Assembly: GCA_018402205.1 (NCBI GenBank)
Contig: JAGYIX010000006.1
Location: 124,001 to 188,000 of the forward strand
Direction: 5' to 3'
Length of the DNA stretch: 64,000 bases
From: Flavobacteriaceae bacterium
GTDB lineage: Bacteria; Bacteroidota; Bacteroidia; Flavobacteriales; Flavobacteriaceae
The notes beneath the pieces were generated by a model. That model saw only the letters and a program-made list of their open reading frames with translations. It searched no databases and had not been told where the DNA came from. The translations under genes and the position numbers were made by a program. Positions within the stretch are counted from its first letter, which is position 1, and each line of letters opens with the position of its first letter. Shown piece by piece: positions 1 to 8,827 of this stretch.

Positions 1-228
1 AGCTCCTAGCTTAAATAGGGTGTTACCGAGGTTATAGTCTGACACAGCGTTTAGTGTATCTATAGCGCTTGCGGTACGAAATGCTTTTTCTGCCTGAGCC
101 GGATTGTTTTGATCAATAAAAGAAACCCCTTCGTAGGTGTTTTTCATGCTCTCTTTTCGCAGTTCTTGACCAAAGACGCTGCTAAAAGAGATTAGAAGGG
201 AGACCGATAACCACTTTAATCTATTCAT
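1..228 (-). CDS. BatC/BatE-like TPR protein, 3' part outside window
   Basis: N-terminal 76 residues of a secreted or periplasmic tetratricopeptide protein; the gene runs off the left edge. A signal peptide is visible (residues 1-20, ending SVFGQ), followed by the start of a TPR-like helix pair (about residues 35-76, with the typical A-x-x-Y/F-N-L-G-N pattern near the edge). The start ATG overlaps the stop of batB in an ATGA, so it is the next gene of the Bat operon. Position after batB and the TPR-like start fit BatC or BatE of the Bacteroidota aerotolerance cluster; which of the two cannot be decided from this fragment. Confidence 0.75.
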   Translation of the reverse strand, partial: MNRLKWLSVSLLISFSSVFGQELRKESMKNTYEGVSFIDQNNPAQAEKAFRTASAIDTLNAVSDYNLGNTLFKLGA

Positions 229-1280
229 TTTCTCCATTTTTTAACGCGCCAAATAAGGCTTTTAGATTTTCTTTCAAGTAGAGACGTATCTATAAATAGC
301 AATAGTAATGCCGCTCCAATAAACCATTGAAATTGATCTTTGTAGGCAGAATAGGTCTGTGTCTCAAAAGCCGTCTTGTCTAGTCGATCAAGAAATGCTT
401 TGAGTTCAGAGATGGCTAGCTCTGTATCTGCTGAATCAATAAAGGTACCCTTAGTTTGATCGGCAAGCATTTTTAAAGAGGTATCATTGCGTTTGGAAAT
501 AACTACGTTGCCCTCGCTGTCTTTTTTGAAAGTTATTCCTCTGCCACCTATGTTTTCTGGAATAGGAGCCCCTTCAGGAGTACCTAAGGCAATGCTAACA
601 ATATATATAGAGGCCTCTTCTGCAATCGAAGCGGCAGTGTCAATTCCAGACTCACTGTGATCTTCGCCATCTGATAGTAACACTAAAACTTTACTAGTGA
701 CCCCCTGTTGGTCGTAAAATGTCGAGGCGAGTTTAACGGCTTCGTTGATAGCTGTTCCTTGTGAAGACATCATGTCTGTGTTTACCCCTCTAAGAAACAT
801 TTTTGCAGCGCCATAATCGGTGGTGATTGGAAGTTGCGGAAAGGCGGTAGCCGCGTATGTAATCATTCCGACACGGTCTCCTGTAAGTTGATTTAGTGTT
901 TCGGAAACAATTCGTTTTGCCTTTTCCATACGATTGGGGGCTATATCTTCTGCAAGCATACTCTTAGAGACGTCAATCGCAAACACTATATCTACCCCTT
1001 CTCTTTTTACGGTGCCTAATTGGGTTCCAATTTTTGGATTTGCCAAGGCCACAAACAGAAGAATTATTGCTACAAATAACAGACTGAATTTTACTACGGG
1101 GCGCACCTTAGATTGCTCTGGGGCTAAGCGCTCTAGCATTAGAGCACGAAGCTTATTGTCAGGTTGAGTAGTGCTCAATACTTTTTTCTGCCACCATCGT
1201 TTATATCCGAAAAGCAACAGCAAAAAGGCTGCGGCAAAAAGGCTATAATTCAAATAATATGGAGCGTCTAGTAATATCAC
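225..1280 (-). CDS. batB: BatB, membrane-anchored von Willebrand factor A protein
   Basis: 351 residues. Membrane segments lie at about 9-25, 64-80 and near 320-338, with a VWA domain between them. The metal-ion-dependent adhesion site is intact: DVSKS at 103-107 and SDGED near 205-210. The protein sits in the inner membrane with the VWA domain on one face and is known from Bacteroides as part of the Bat (aerotolerance) system, whose biochemical role is still unclear. It overlaps batA at its start (ATGA-type, 4 bases) and the TPR gene at its end, so translation is likely coupled. Family assignment is secure. The B rather than A label rests on gene order and on the region after the MIDAS. Confidence 0.9.
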   Translation of the reverse strand: MILLDAPYYLNYSLFAAAFLLLLFGYKRWWQKKVLSTTQPDNKLRALMLERLAPEQSKVRPVVKFSLLFVAIILLFVALANPKIGTQLGTVKREGVDIVFAIDVSKSMLAEDIAPNRMEKAKRIVSETLNQLTGDRVGMITYAATAFPQLPITTDYGAAKMFLRGVNTDMMSSQGTAINEAVKLASTFYDQQGVTSKVLVLLSDGEDHSESGIDTAASIAEEASIYIVSIALGTPEGAPIPENIGGRGITFKKDSEGNVVISKRNDTSLKMLADQTKGTFIDSADTELAISELKAFLDRLDKTAFETQTYSAYKDQFQWFIGAALLLLFIDTSLLERKSKSLIWRVKKWRK

Positions 1281-2281
1281 GAAAGGGCTTCTTTAAAGAG
1301 TGTATACTTCAGCAATGTTTCTATTAAAAGCAGTCCGAGGGCTAATAGCACCCAGGTTCGAAAGTGCTCATCATACGTATAAAATGAAAATTCTTCAATT
1401 TCTGTTTTTTCTAGTTGGTTGATCTGCTCATAAATGGCCTCTAGACTTTCGTTGTCGGTTGCTCGATAATAGGCCCCTCCGGTGAGTTTGGCAATTTCTT
1501 CTAGCAGCGATTCATCTATTTCTACGGTGCGCATGCCGTACCTGAAACTTCCGTCTGCATTATAGGCGATCGGAGTAAGCGCATTTCCGTTGGTACCGAT
1601 GCCTATGGTATATATCTTGATTTCGTACTCCAAAGCTAAATTTGCTGCGGTTTGCGGCTCAATAAATCCACTGTTATTGACTCCATCAGTAAGAAGAATA
1701 ATCACCTTTGAAAGGCCATCACTTTCTTTTAGCCGATTAACAGCAGTGGCAAGTCCCATTCCGATTGCAGTGCCGTCTTCTATAGCTCCATAATTGAGCT
1801 CTTTGAGCGCTGAAAGAGTGATTTCAGTATCTGTGGTTAGCGGAGTTTTGGTGTAACTCTCTCCTGCGTACACCACAATTCCTAAACGGTCATTTAAACG
1901 CTCTAAGACAAAGGTAGAGGCGACCTCTTTCAGGGCTTCGAGCCTATTGGGTTTAAGATCTTTAGCAAGCATGCTCGAGCTAACGTCTATAGATAAAACG
2001 ATGTCAATACCTTCAGTAGTCTTGGTTCGTGTGTTTACTCCAGACGTTTGCGGACGGGCTAAAGCCGCTACCAAAAAGACCAAGGCAAATAGACGTAAAA
2101 TGGGTAAAAGCCTCCTGCTTTTCGAGCGCAAAGTAGATTGATTAGCCCGCGCAGAAGAGAAATAAAAAGTGGCTGATCCGGGCTGCTTTTGGACAATTTT
2201 ATATAGGAATAGCGCGGCTAAAGGCACTAGGGCCCAGAACCAATATACATCTCTAAACGTCTGCCAGATGCTTTCAATCAT
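1277..2281 (-). CDS. batA: BatA, membrane-anchored von Willebrand factor A protein
   Basis: 334 residues. The N-terminal part (BatA-type) has membrane helices at about 12-28 and 58-75, then a VWA domain with the MIDAS motif D-V-S-S-S at 99-103 and a T-D-G triplet in the second metal loop, and one C-terminal membrane helix near 308-325. It is a paralogue of the following batB, and the two probably act in one membrane complex together with the MoxR ATPase encoded upstream. Its ends overlap both neighbours by 4 bases. No residue expected for metal binding is missing. Cellular function of Bat proteins beyond stress tolerance is not established. Confidence 0.9.
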   Translation of the reverse strand: MIESIWQTFRDVYWFWALVPLAALFLYKIVQKQPGSATFYFSSARANQSTLRSKSRRLLPILRLFALVFLVAALARPQTSGVNTRTKTTEGIDIVLSIDVSSSMLAKDLKPNRLEALKEVASTFVLERLNDRLGIVVYAGESYTKTPLTTDTEITLSALKELNYGAIEDGTAIGMGLATAVNRLKESDGLSKVIILLTDGVNNSGFIEPQTAANLALEYEIKIYTIGIGTNGNALTPIAYNADGSFRYGMRTVEIDESLLEEIAKLTGGAYYRATDNESLEAIYEQINQLEKTEIEEFSFYTYDEHFRTWVLLALGLLLIETLLKYTLFKEALS

Positions 2282-3792
2282 AATTCTGTACTCACGTTTA
2301 TAGATTCAATAATACGATCAATTGCCATATCAGCCCATCGGTCATTCGCTCGCCCAACTAGTATGATTTCTTGGGAGAATTTGGGTCCACCAAAAATGAA
2401 ATGCTCGAAATGAACGATCTCTTTATTCGGATTAGTAGCCGTGCCATGGGAGCGGTATCCTTGTATGTTATTCGAACTCGTAAACAATTCGCCCTTGGGA
2501 ATAATATTGTTGTACCCCAGGGCCTCAAATGCATTCAGCTGCGCTTCGCTTTTGGCCCTAAAATCAAGTTCTGCCTGATTTTCGTCAAAAACCACCTTTA
2601 CAATAAGCTCAAAATCGATTGGCTCTTTAGTAAAAACAAACTCGTTTTCTTCTCTGAGTAAAGCTTCTGGACTGTCGATTTGAACAGGAGGAAATCCGTA
2701 AGACGATTGCACCCATTCGCTCTCGTACATGCGCTTGGAGGTATTAAAAGTAAGCGTGTCAATGGCATTATTTAGCCCTTCTTGAAGCACAAAAACACCA
2801 AAAGAACCGAGCAGGAGTATAGCTACTGCTGCTATTGCAAGAAGGCGTTTTTTCTTTGATTTTCTTTGTTTTGGTTGAATTTCTTGCGCCTCTATCTCTG
2901 CTTTTTTCTTCTGTTCAAATTGCGAAATCAGATGAATAAGCAGCTGAAGGTCTTCTCGAATAATCGCTGTTTCAACAGAAAGATTTGCAAATTTTGCTAG
3001 GTCGCTGCGATCTAGAGTTTTTCTTAATTCAGTTAAGTTTTCTGCGGCAATCTCATAGTGGCGACTTTCATTTAGATTTTCGAGTAAAAGCAAGAGTTCT
3101 GCAGAAGTGCGCTCATTGGCAGAAATGCCTAGTCTAGAGGTGATATAGTGTTTAAAGGCAATAGTCGCTTTGAAGTAGGTCTGATGAGTCGCAGAAGAGT
3201 CTCTTGGTTCTTTAAGGGATTCAAAAATACCTAACGTTTCTTCAAAGAGATCAATAGCTGTAGAGGCCCTTTTTTTGTAGCGCTTATAAAAGATATAGGC
3301 AACCACACTTAAAAGTATAAGGGCTAAAGCACCCATAATAAAAGGCCATGAGCTTTGCGGGTTAGCTACTTTTATAAAACTTTTTATGTCATACAACCCT
3401 TGTTTGGTAGTATCGACAGCCACGTCTTGAACATAAATATTTAATTGAGGGGTTAGATAGGGGCGTTTATTTATAGTGATTTGCTGCGGTACAATGGTAA
3501 ATTCTCCTGGGTCAAAAGCACTTAGTAGGTATTTTTTTTCTAGAAGTAGCTGGGGTCTTTCAGCCAGCGTATCTGTGGCTAAAATTTTTATAACCTCTAC
3601 AGGGCTGAATGTCTGCCCTTCGGGAAAAAGTACACTAGATTCTGGTGCTGCTTGAACACTGAGGGTTGCCTGAACCTGCTGGCCAATCAATAGGCTATCC
3701 CGATCTAATGCAATAGAAACACTCTGGGCACTCAGCGAAAAGTAAGGGCCCAGCAGCACAATAACAACTGCAGCTATTTTACGTATTCGCAT
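2278..3792 (-). CDS. BatD-like membrane protein of the Bat operon
   Basis: 504 residues, in three parts. A signal peptide (1-22) is followed by a BatD-like beta-rich domain (about 25-125). A membrane helix (149-169) is followed by a charged, mostly helical cytoplasmic region (170-312) resembling DUF4381-type proteins. A second membrane helix (316-336) is followed by an exported C-terminal domain (340-504) that I do not recognise. In flavobacterial Bat clusters a gene of this kind stands between the DUF58 gene and batA, as here. It abuts the DUF58 gene (shared base) and overlaps batA by 4 bases. A structural or scaffold role next to the VWA pair is inference. Confidence 0.75.
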   Translation of the reverse strand: MRIRKIAAVVIVLLGPYFSLSAQSVSIALDRDSLLIGQQVQATLSVQAAPESSVLFPEGQTFSPVEVIKILATDTLAERPQLLLEKKYLLSAFDPGEFTIVPQQITINKRPYLTPQLNIYVQDVAVDTTKQGLYDIKSFIKVANPQSSWPFIMGALALILLSVVAYIFYKRYKKRASTAIDLFEETLGIFESLKEPRDSSATHQTYFKATIAFKHYITSRLGISANERTSAELLLLLENLNESRHYEIAAENLTELRKTLDRSDLAKFANLSVETAIIREDLQLLIHLISQFEQKKKAEIEAQEIQPKQRKSKKKRLLAIAAVAILLLGSFGVFVLQEGLNNAIDTLTFNTSKRMYESEWVQSSYGFPPVQIDSPEALLREENEFVFTKEPIDFELIVKVVFDENQAELDFRAKSEAQLNAFEALGYNNIIPKGELFTSSNNIQGYRSHGTATNPNKEIVHFEHFIFGGPKFSQEIILVGRANDRWADMAIDRIIESINVSTEL

Positions 3793-4679
3793 TAGGTTTT
3801 TGATTTAAAAAAGCCCAAAAGTTTTTTTACATGGTTTTCATTAAGTTCACAACGCATAACCGGAGCGCCTATTTTTTTAAAAGTATCTTCAAAATAGGCC
3901 CGCTGTTCTTGAATGCGCTTCTCGTATGTTTTTCTCACCTCGGCCGATGAGGTGTCGACGTATTCTGTTTTTCCGCTTTCTAGGTCTTTAAATGGAACCA
4001 ATCCGAGATTCGGAAGACTAAATTCGTTAGCGTCATAAATGCAAATGGCGTTGAGATCGTGTCTCTTGTTCACAATTCTCAAAGCGCGTTCGTAGTTTTC
4101 GTCAATGAAATCGGAGAGCACAAATACTATAGTGCGTTTCTTTAGGTACTTAGAAATACCACTAAAGGCGTTACTCAAGTTCGTGCCTCTTGGAGTTCTA
4201 GCGCGCTTTATGTCTCCTAGTACAAGCAATTGTCTTATAATTCGAAGTAAATGAGACTTTCCCTTTTTTGGAGTTATAAATAGTTCAACCTCATCAGAGA
4301 ATGCCAAGAGGCCTACTTTGTCGTTATTTTGAAGGGCTGAGAAAGCTAGTATGGCTGCGATCTCTATACTCTTTTCTATTTTAGTTTGACTTGAAGTAGA
4401 GAAGATTCCAGATGGGCTGACATCTACAACCAGCATTAAAGTAAGTTCGCGCTCTTCTTCAAAGACTTTTGAATAGGGTTCACGGTTTCTTGCAGTGACG
4501 TTCCAGTCAATGGTACGCACGTCGTCTCCGTATTCGTATTTTCTCACTTCGCTAAAGGTCATTCCCCTTCCTTTAAACGAAGAATGATAGGCCCCTCCAA
4601 ATAAATCGTCGGAGAGTCTTCGCGTTTTCAGTTCAATTTTTCGAACCCGCGTGAGAATATCTGATACGTTCTTTTCCAT
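3792..4679 (-). CDS. DUF58 domain protein of the MoxR/Bat system
   Basis: 295 residues, no signal peptide or membrane helix. The hallmark DUF58 stretch is at about 37-80, with the Y-G-D-D-V-R-x-I-D-W core, followed by a VWA-like fold containing a D-x-S-x-S-type site (VVDVSPSG near 91-98). DUF58 proteins are almost always encoded beside MoxR AAA+ ATPases and are thought to be partners or targets of the ATPase, but no reaction is known. The gene follows moxR by 5 bases and touches the BatD-like gene, so it is within the operon. Length is normal for the family. Confidence 0.9.
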   Translation of the reverse strand: MEKNVSDILTRVRKIELKTRRLSDDLFGGAYHSSFKGRGMTFSEVRKYEYGDDVRTIDWNVTARNREPYSKVFEEERELTLMLVVDVSPSGIFSTSSQTKIEKSIEIAAILAFSALQNNDKVGLLAFSDEVELFITPKKGKSHLLRIIRQLLVLGDIKRARTPRGTNLSNAFSGISKYLKKRTIVFVLSDFIDENYERALRIVNKRHDLNAICIYDANEFSLPNLGLVPFKDLESGKTEYVDTSSAEVRKTYEKRIQEQRAYFEDTFKKIGAPVMRCELNENHVKKLLGFFKSKT

Positions 4680-4684
4680 TTCAT

Positions 4685-5668
4685 TTAAGGCACCTGAATA
4701 GTGCTCACAATCTTCTCTATGATCGTTTCTGATGTAACGAGATCGGCCTCAGCCTCATAGGTTAATCCTATGCGGTGTCTGAGCACGTCTTTAATAATAG
4801 CTCTGACGTCTTCTGGAATCACAAAGCCTCTACCCTGAATAAAAGCGTAGCACTTAGCTGCTTTGGCTAAAGAGATACTTCCTCTTGGCGAGGCACCAAA
4901 ATTGATGTATGATTTTAGGTCTGCCAGCCCGTATCTCTCGGGATAACGCGTTGCAAAGATCAGGTCTACAATGTAGTTCTCAATCTTCTCATCTAGGTAG
5001 ATTTCTGAGGCGGAGTCTTGAGCTTTCAGCAATTCTTTGGCTGTCATAACGGCGTTGATTCCACTTGCGGTTTGTGCCAAATTTTGTCGGATAATTAGGC
5101 GCTCATCTTCAATTTTTGGATAATCAATTACCACCTTGAGCATAAAACGATCGACTTGGGCCTCTGGCAAAGTGTAAGTACCTTCTTGTTCAACAGGGTT
5201 TTGAGTCGCCATTACCAAAAATGGGCTTTGCAGCTTAAATGTTTCGTCACCAATAGTTACTTGGCGCTCTTGCATCGCCTCTAAGAGGGCAGACTGCACC
5301 TTGGCTGGGGCTCTATTAATCTCGTCTGCAAGAACAAAGTTGGCAAAGACCGGCCCTTTTTTTACGTCAAACCGCTGCTCATTCATGTTGAAGATGACCG
5401 TTCCGATCACATCAGCAGGAAGCAAGTCAGGCGTAAACTGAATACGGCTAAAACTCGCTTTAACAGCTTGAGCCAGAGAATTAATCGCTAGCGTTTTGGC
5501 AAGCCCTGGAACTCCTTCTAATAAAATATGACCTTTAGCTAAGAGCCCAATAAGCAAGCTGTCTACCATGTGTTTCTGGCCTACCACCCTCTTAGACAGC
5601 TCGTTTCTTAGCACACTGATAAACGCACTTTCTTGTGCAATTTTATCATTCAAAGCAGTTATATCCAC
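4685..5668 (-). CDS. MoxR family AAA+ ATPase
   Basis: 327 residues. Walker A is G-V-P-G-L-A-K-T at 52-59, Walker B is near 111-118 (VLADEINR), and sensor and lid regions follow, all typical of MoxR ATPases, which act as chaperones for cofactor or complex assembly. The start used is GTG at 5668; no in-frame ATG precedes it. It is the first gene of the minus-strand operon moxR-DUF58-BatD-like-batA-batB-TPR. The 155-base divergent spacer to the next plus-strand gene shows only a one-mismatch-or-worse -7 box, so the promoter is not assigned. Confidence 0.93.
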   Translation of the reverse strand: MDITALNDKIAQESAFISVLRNELSKRVVGQKHMVDSLLIGLLAKGHILLEGVPGLAKTLAINSLAQAVKASFSRIQFTPDLLPADVIGTVIFNMNEQRFDVKKGPVFANFVLADEINRAPAKVQSALLEAMQERQVTIGDETFKLQSPFLVMATQNPVEQEGTYTLPEAQVDRFMLKVVIDYPKIEDERLIIRQNLAQTASGINAVMTAKELLKAQDSASEIYLDEKIENYIVDLIFATRYPERYGLADLKSYINFGASPRGSISLAKAAKCYAFIQGRGFVIPEDVRAIIKDVLRHRIGLTYEAEADLVTSETIIEKIVSTIQVP

Positions 5669-5823
5669 GTCGTTTGGTTTTATCTCACGTTTTTAGTGGG
5701 CGCAAATTGATAATTCTATTCAGATATCCTTGTTAATTATTGGTTAAAAAAGCCCAATTTACCGGGGTTTAAGGCTTATTCAGACGCATTTAAAGTCGTA
5801 AATTCAACCAAAAGTATTTAAGC

Positions 5824-6684
5824 ATGCACTATTCTGAGATTATTGCGGGTACCATGACCTGGGGAAAATGGGGTAAAGCCTTAGATGTAAATGAGATGGC
5901 TAAACGCATTGAAGCATCTGTTTCATTTGGGATCACCTCATTTGATCATGCGGATATTTACGGAGATTATACCACAGAGACTGAGTTTGGTGCCGCCTTT
6001 GAATTGAGTGGTATGGATCGGTCTTCAGTGCAGTTTATTACAAAATGCGGTATACAAATGACCCGCGGACGCGATCACCAAGTAAAACACTACCAATACG
6101 ATTACGATTATATTTTGGGATCTGTTGAGCAGAGTCTAAACAAACTGCGCACCTCTTATGTAGATGCGCTATTACTGCATAGACCCAGCCCGCTTATGGT
6201 TGCCGAAGAGATAGGTCGAGCAGTTGCCACTTTATTAGAGCGTGGGCAAATTAAGTCATTCGGGGTTTCGAATTTTCTTCCGCACCAAGTAGATGCTATG
6301 ATGCGTTTTACGCCTATTGAAGTTAACCAGGTACAGTTTTCGATAACCCACACTGACGTTATGTACGACGGAACGCTAGACCAGGCACTCGAACAGAACA
6401 TTGTTCCAATGGCATGGAAGCCCTTGGGGGCAATCTTTGAGTCAGACAATGAGCAGACTAAACGCCTTCAAGAGGCGGCTAAACCCCTGTGCAAAAAATA
6501 TGGCCTGTCGCTGGCAGGACTTTCTATAGCCTTTTTAAAAAAACACCCAGCGGGAGTGCTTCCGGTTGTAGGAACAACCGATACTGAGCGACTTGCAGAA
6601 TTGAATAAAGGAGCGTCTGTTGATTTAGCACTTGAAGATTGGTTTATACTCTTAGAAGCTAGTCAGGGAAGAAGAGTTCCTTAA
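5824..6684 (+). CDS. Aldo/keto reductase
   Basis: 286 residues, cytoplasmic NAD(P)H-dependent oxidoreductase of the YdhF-like branch. The AKR tetrad can be read as Asp41 (FDHADIY), Tyr46, Lys74 (ITKCG) and His119 (LLLHRPS); the cofactor segment near 250 (VVGTTDTERL) is present. Substrate is unknown. It is followed after 3 bases by the AlbA-like gene, suggesting one transcript. A second, distinct AKR lies at 40098-41144. Length and start (ATG) are ordinary. Confidence 0.9.
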   Translation: MHYSEIIAGTMTWGKWGKALDVNEMAKRIEASVSFGITSFDHADIYGDYTTETEFGAAFELSGMDRSSVQFITKCGIQMTRGRDHQVKHYQYDYDYILGSVEQSLNKLRTSYVDALLLHRPSPLMVAEEIGRAVATLLERGQIKSFGVSNFLPHQVDAMMRFTPIEVNQVQFSITHTDVMYDGTLDQALEQNIVPMAWKPLGAIFESDNEQTKRLQEAAKPLCKKYGLSLAGLSIAFLKKHPAGVLPVVGTTDTERLAELNKGASVDLALEDWFILLEASQGRRVP

Positions 6685-6687
6685 GTT

Positions 6688-7821
6688 ATGATTAATAAAC
6701 GCCTGCTCATAAAGAACCTGCTCGCCCACAATGACGAGAACAGTTTCTACGATAAAAAGCGATTTATTTCTATATCAGAAAAGGAGGGTAAAGCCAAATT
6801 TTTAAAGCACGTTTGCGCACTTGCCAACAGTAATCCCAAAAACAATTCATTCATTGTAATAGGTGTTGAAGATCGCGATAATACTATTGTTGGCGTTGAA
6901 TTTTTCGATGATAGTAAAATTCAGAATTTGATCAATGCGTATCTCGATAATCCGCCTATCGTTTCTTACGAAAACATTCCATTTCCGCACCTTCCTGAGA
7001 ATAAAGTGGTCGGACTAGTTACTATACGATCAATAGGCAAGCTTTGCGCTCTTCGAAAAAACATATGGAAGTATTACGGCGGATCGGTCTTTTACCGCGA
7101 CGGTAGTATTAGTATGCCCAAAAATTTCAAATCAGATTTGGTGGACATTAATTCGGCTGTAGTTACCGATTTGGAGAAACAGTCTGAAAACAACATTCAA
7201 CTCACTCTTGATGGAGTGATAGATTTCATAAAAAATAGACACCCTGATTTACCAAGCTTTTACAAAGTTTTTAAAGAACAATTTGTCGTTTGTTGGGCAG
7301 GACAATTAAAGAAAATTAAAGGAAAAGAGTATTTCTCTAGAGTAGATATTGAGCTTATTAATGAGCAGGTGCGTTTATTTTTTTCAGCCTTAGACGAGGT
7401 AGAAATTCAAGTGACTGAAAATTCGTTTAGCCTGCTCGAATACGTCTATTTGGGATTGGGCCCTAAGAAATACTATCCCCTAGAGCGCCTTGATATCAGT
7501 TTCAGTGAGAGTGGCACTTATGCTATGACTTCTGAATTAGTTTTTGAGCCACCCCGTTATGAGACTAAAGACCTTTTTCACGTGTACAATACTAACAACA
7601 CCTTGTTACAGCTTATTAAGCAGAACATTACGCTTAGCCCAAGGCAAACCAGTGATTTAAAACAAATGCCTGACACCTATTTGATCTGTTATCTGAATGG
7701 CTTTGAAGCTGCGAAAGATAAAATGGAAATGGCTAAGCAGCTGCTAAAGCCTGTTGACGAAGTGGTTTACCGAGACCTCAAGCAGGCGCTTAGAATTCTG
7801 CGTAAGGTACATTACAATTAG
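6688..7821 (+). CDS. AlbA_2/Schlafen-type putative DNA-binding protein
   Basis: 377 residues, cytoplasmic. About residues 10-145 look like the AlbA_2 (Schlafen AAA_4) fold: K-A-K-F-L-K-H-V-C-A-L-A-N near 35-47, then the F-I-V-I-G-V-E-D strand-turn and a Y-x-x-x-G-S-x-x-Y-R end. In many bacterial relatives the first motif is E-x-K and binds nucleic acid; here the motif is degenerate. The remaining 230 residues match nothing I know. Such proteins occur across Flavobacteriaceae. The gene follows the aldo/keto reductase by 3 bases and converges on the sugar kinase. A regulatory or nucleic-acid role is inference. Confidence 0.65.
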   Translation: MINKRLLIKNLLAHNDENSFYDKKRFISISEKEGKAKFLKHVCALANSNPKNNSFIVIGVEDRDNTIVGVEFFDDSKIQNLINAYLDNPPIVSYENIPFPHLPENKVVGLVTIRSIGKLCALRKNIWKYYGGSVFYRDGSISMPKNFKSDLVDINSAVVTDLEKQSENNIQLTLDGVIDFIKNRHPDLPSFYKVFKEQFVVCWAGQLKKIKGKEYFSRVDIELINEQVRLFFSALDEVEIQVTENSFSLLEYVYLGLGPKKYYPLERLDISFSESGTYAMTSELVFEPPRYETKDLFHVYNTNNTLLQLIKQNITLSPRQTSDLKQMPDTYLICYLNGFEAAKDKMEMAKQLLKPVDEVVYRDLKQALRILRKVHYN

Positions 7822-7829
7822 ACATTCGC

Positions 7830-8777
7830 TCAGAACCGTTCTAGGTCTTTAGCATAAGGTAAGGCCTCGATGGCTCCATATGACTGGGTAGTAAAGGCCC
7901 CCGCTTTATTAGCAAACGCAACCATTTTGCAGATAACACTAAAGTCTTCTAGTACTTTTTTTGGAGTGGGATACTGCGACAATTGGTAAAGTAGCGCTCC
8001 TACAAAGGCATCGCCTGCAGCCGTTGTATCTATTGGACTGGCTTTTACACTTTTCACTAGCAATTGCTCTCCATTGAGGCTGACAAAAGAGCCCTGTGCA
8101 CCTAAAGTAATGCATACCAACCTGCTGCCTTGATCGTGAAAGAAGATGGCCGCATCACTATGTGTATTTTTTCCTGAGATTAAAAAGGCTTCTTCTTCGC
8201 TAAACTTGCACAGATCTGACACGGCTATAAATTGCAGTGCCTGACGAATAAATTCTTTTGTATTAGACTTCCATAAATCTATCCGAAAGTTGGGGTCAAA
8301 ACTAATTAAGGCCGCTTTCTCTTTGGCCTCCTTCAAATAATGACGATAGGTTTCATTCAAAGAGCCTTGTAAAAAGGCGGTGGCCGATCCAAAATGCACA
8401 ATAGCCTTATAGAATAATTGATTAAGGCCCGGATCAACCGTTAGATAAGCATCTGCCCCTCGAGAGAAATAGAAATCGCGTTCACCCTCTTTTGAAAGGG
8501 CCACAAATGCAAGCGTGGTAAATGTCTCTGTACGTTGAACGAATGAAGTGTCAATGCGCTCAGAAACTAAAATTTGAGTCAGATATTCGCCAAAGGGATC
8601 ACGTCCGACGGCGCCGGCAAAAACGGAGGATTGCCCTAGTCGTCTAACAGCACATGCCACATTTGCTGGCGCTCCGCCTGCTTTTTTACTAAAATGTGGG
8701 GCCTCTTGAATGGTTCCTGAATGGTGTTCAGCGACGAAATCGATTAACAACTCTCCAATACAAATTACCTTGAGCAT
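7830..8777 (-). CDS. PfkB-family sugar kinase (fructokinase-like)
   Basis: 315 residues. This is a ribokinase-fold carbohydrate kinase: G-E-L-L-I-D-F at 8-14, the A-G-G-A-P-A-N-V substrate loop at 33-40, and D-T-T-A-A-G-D-A-F at 250-258 with catalytic Asp256. The usual anion-hole Gly (G-A-G-D) is Ala here (A-A-G-D), a common substitution. Fructokinase is the best guess from the N-terminal pattern, but ribose or another sugar cannot be excluded. The gene is alone on the minus strand, divergent from the metallophosphatase. Confidence 0.85.
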   Translation of the reverse strand: MLKVICIGELLIDFVAEHHSGTIQEAPHFSKKAGGAPANVACAVRRLGQSSVFAGAVGRDPFGEYLTQILVSERIDTSFVQRTETFTTLAFVALSKEGERDFYFSRGADAYLTVDPGLNQLFYKAIVHFGSATAFLQGSLNETYRHYLKEAKEKAALISFDPNFRIDLWKSNTKEFIRQALQFIAVSDLCKFSEEEAFLISGKNTHSDAAIFFHDQGSRLVCITLGAQGSFVSLNGEQLLVKSVKASPIDTTAAGDAFVGALLYQLSQYPTPKKVLEDFSVICKMVAFANKAGAFTTQSYGAIEALPYAKDLERF

Positions 8778-8804
8778 AGCCTAGACATAAGGCTTCCAAA
8801 GTAC

Positions 8805-8812
8805 TACTTTTG
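8805..8812 (+). promoter_or_regulatory. Predicted -7 box for the metallophosphatase
   Basis: TACTTTTG matches the Bacteroidota -7 consensus TAnnTTTG exactly and ends 15 bases before the preferred start. No TTG -33 element is visible at the right distance, so support is from the -7 box only. Confidence 0.45.
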
Positions 8813-8827
8813 CGTAAAACTTTTGCT

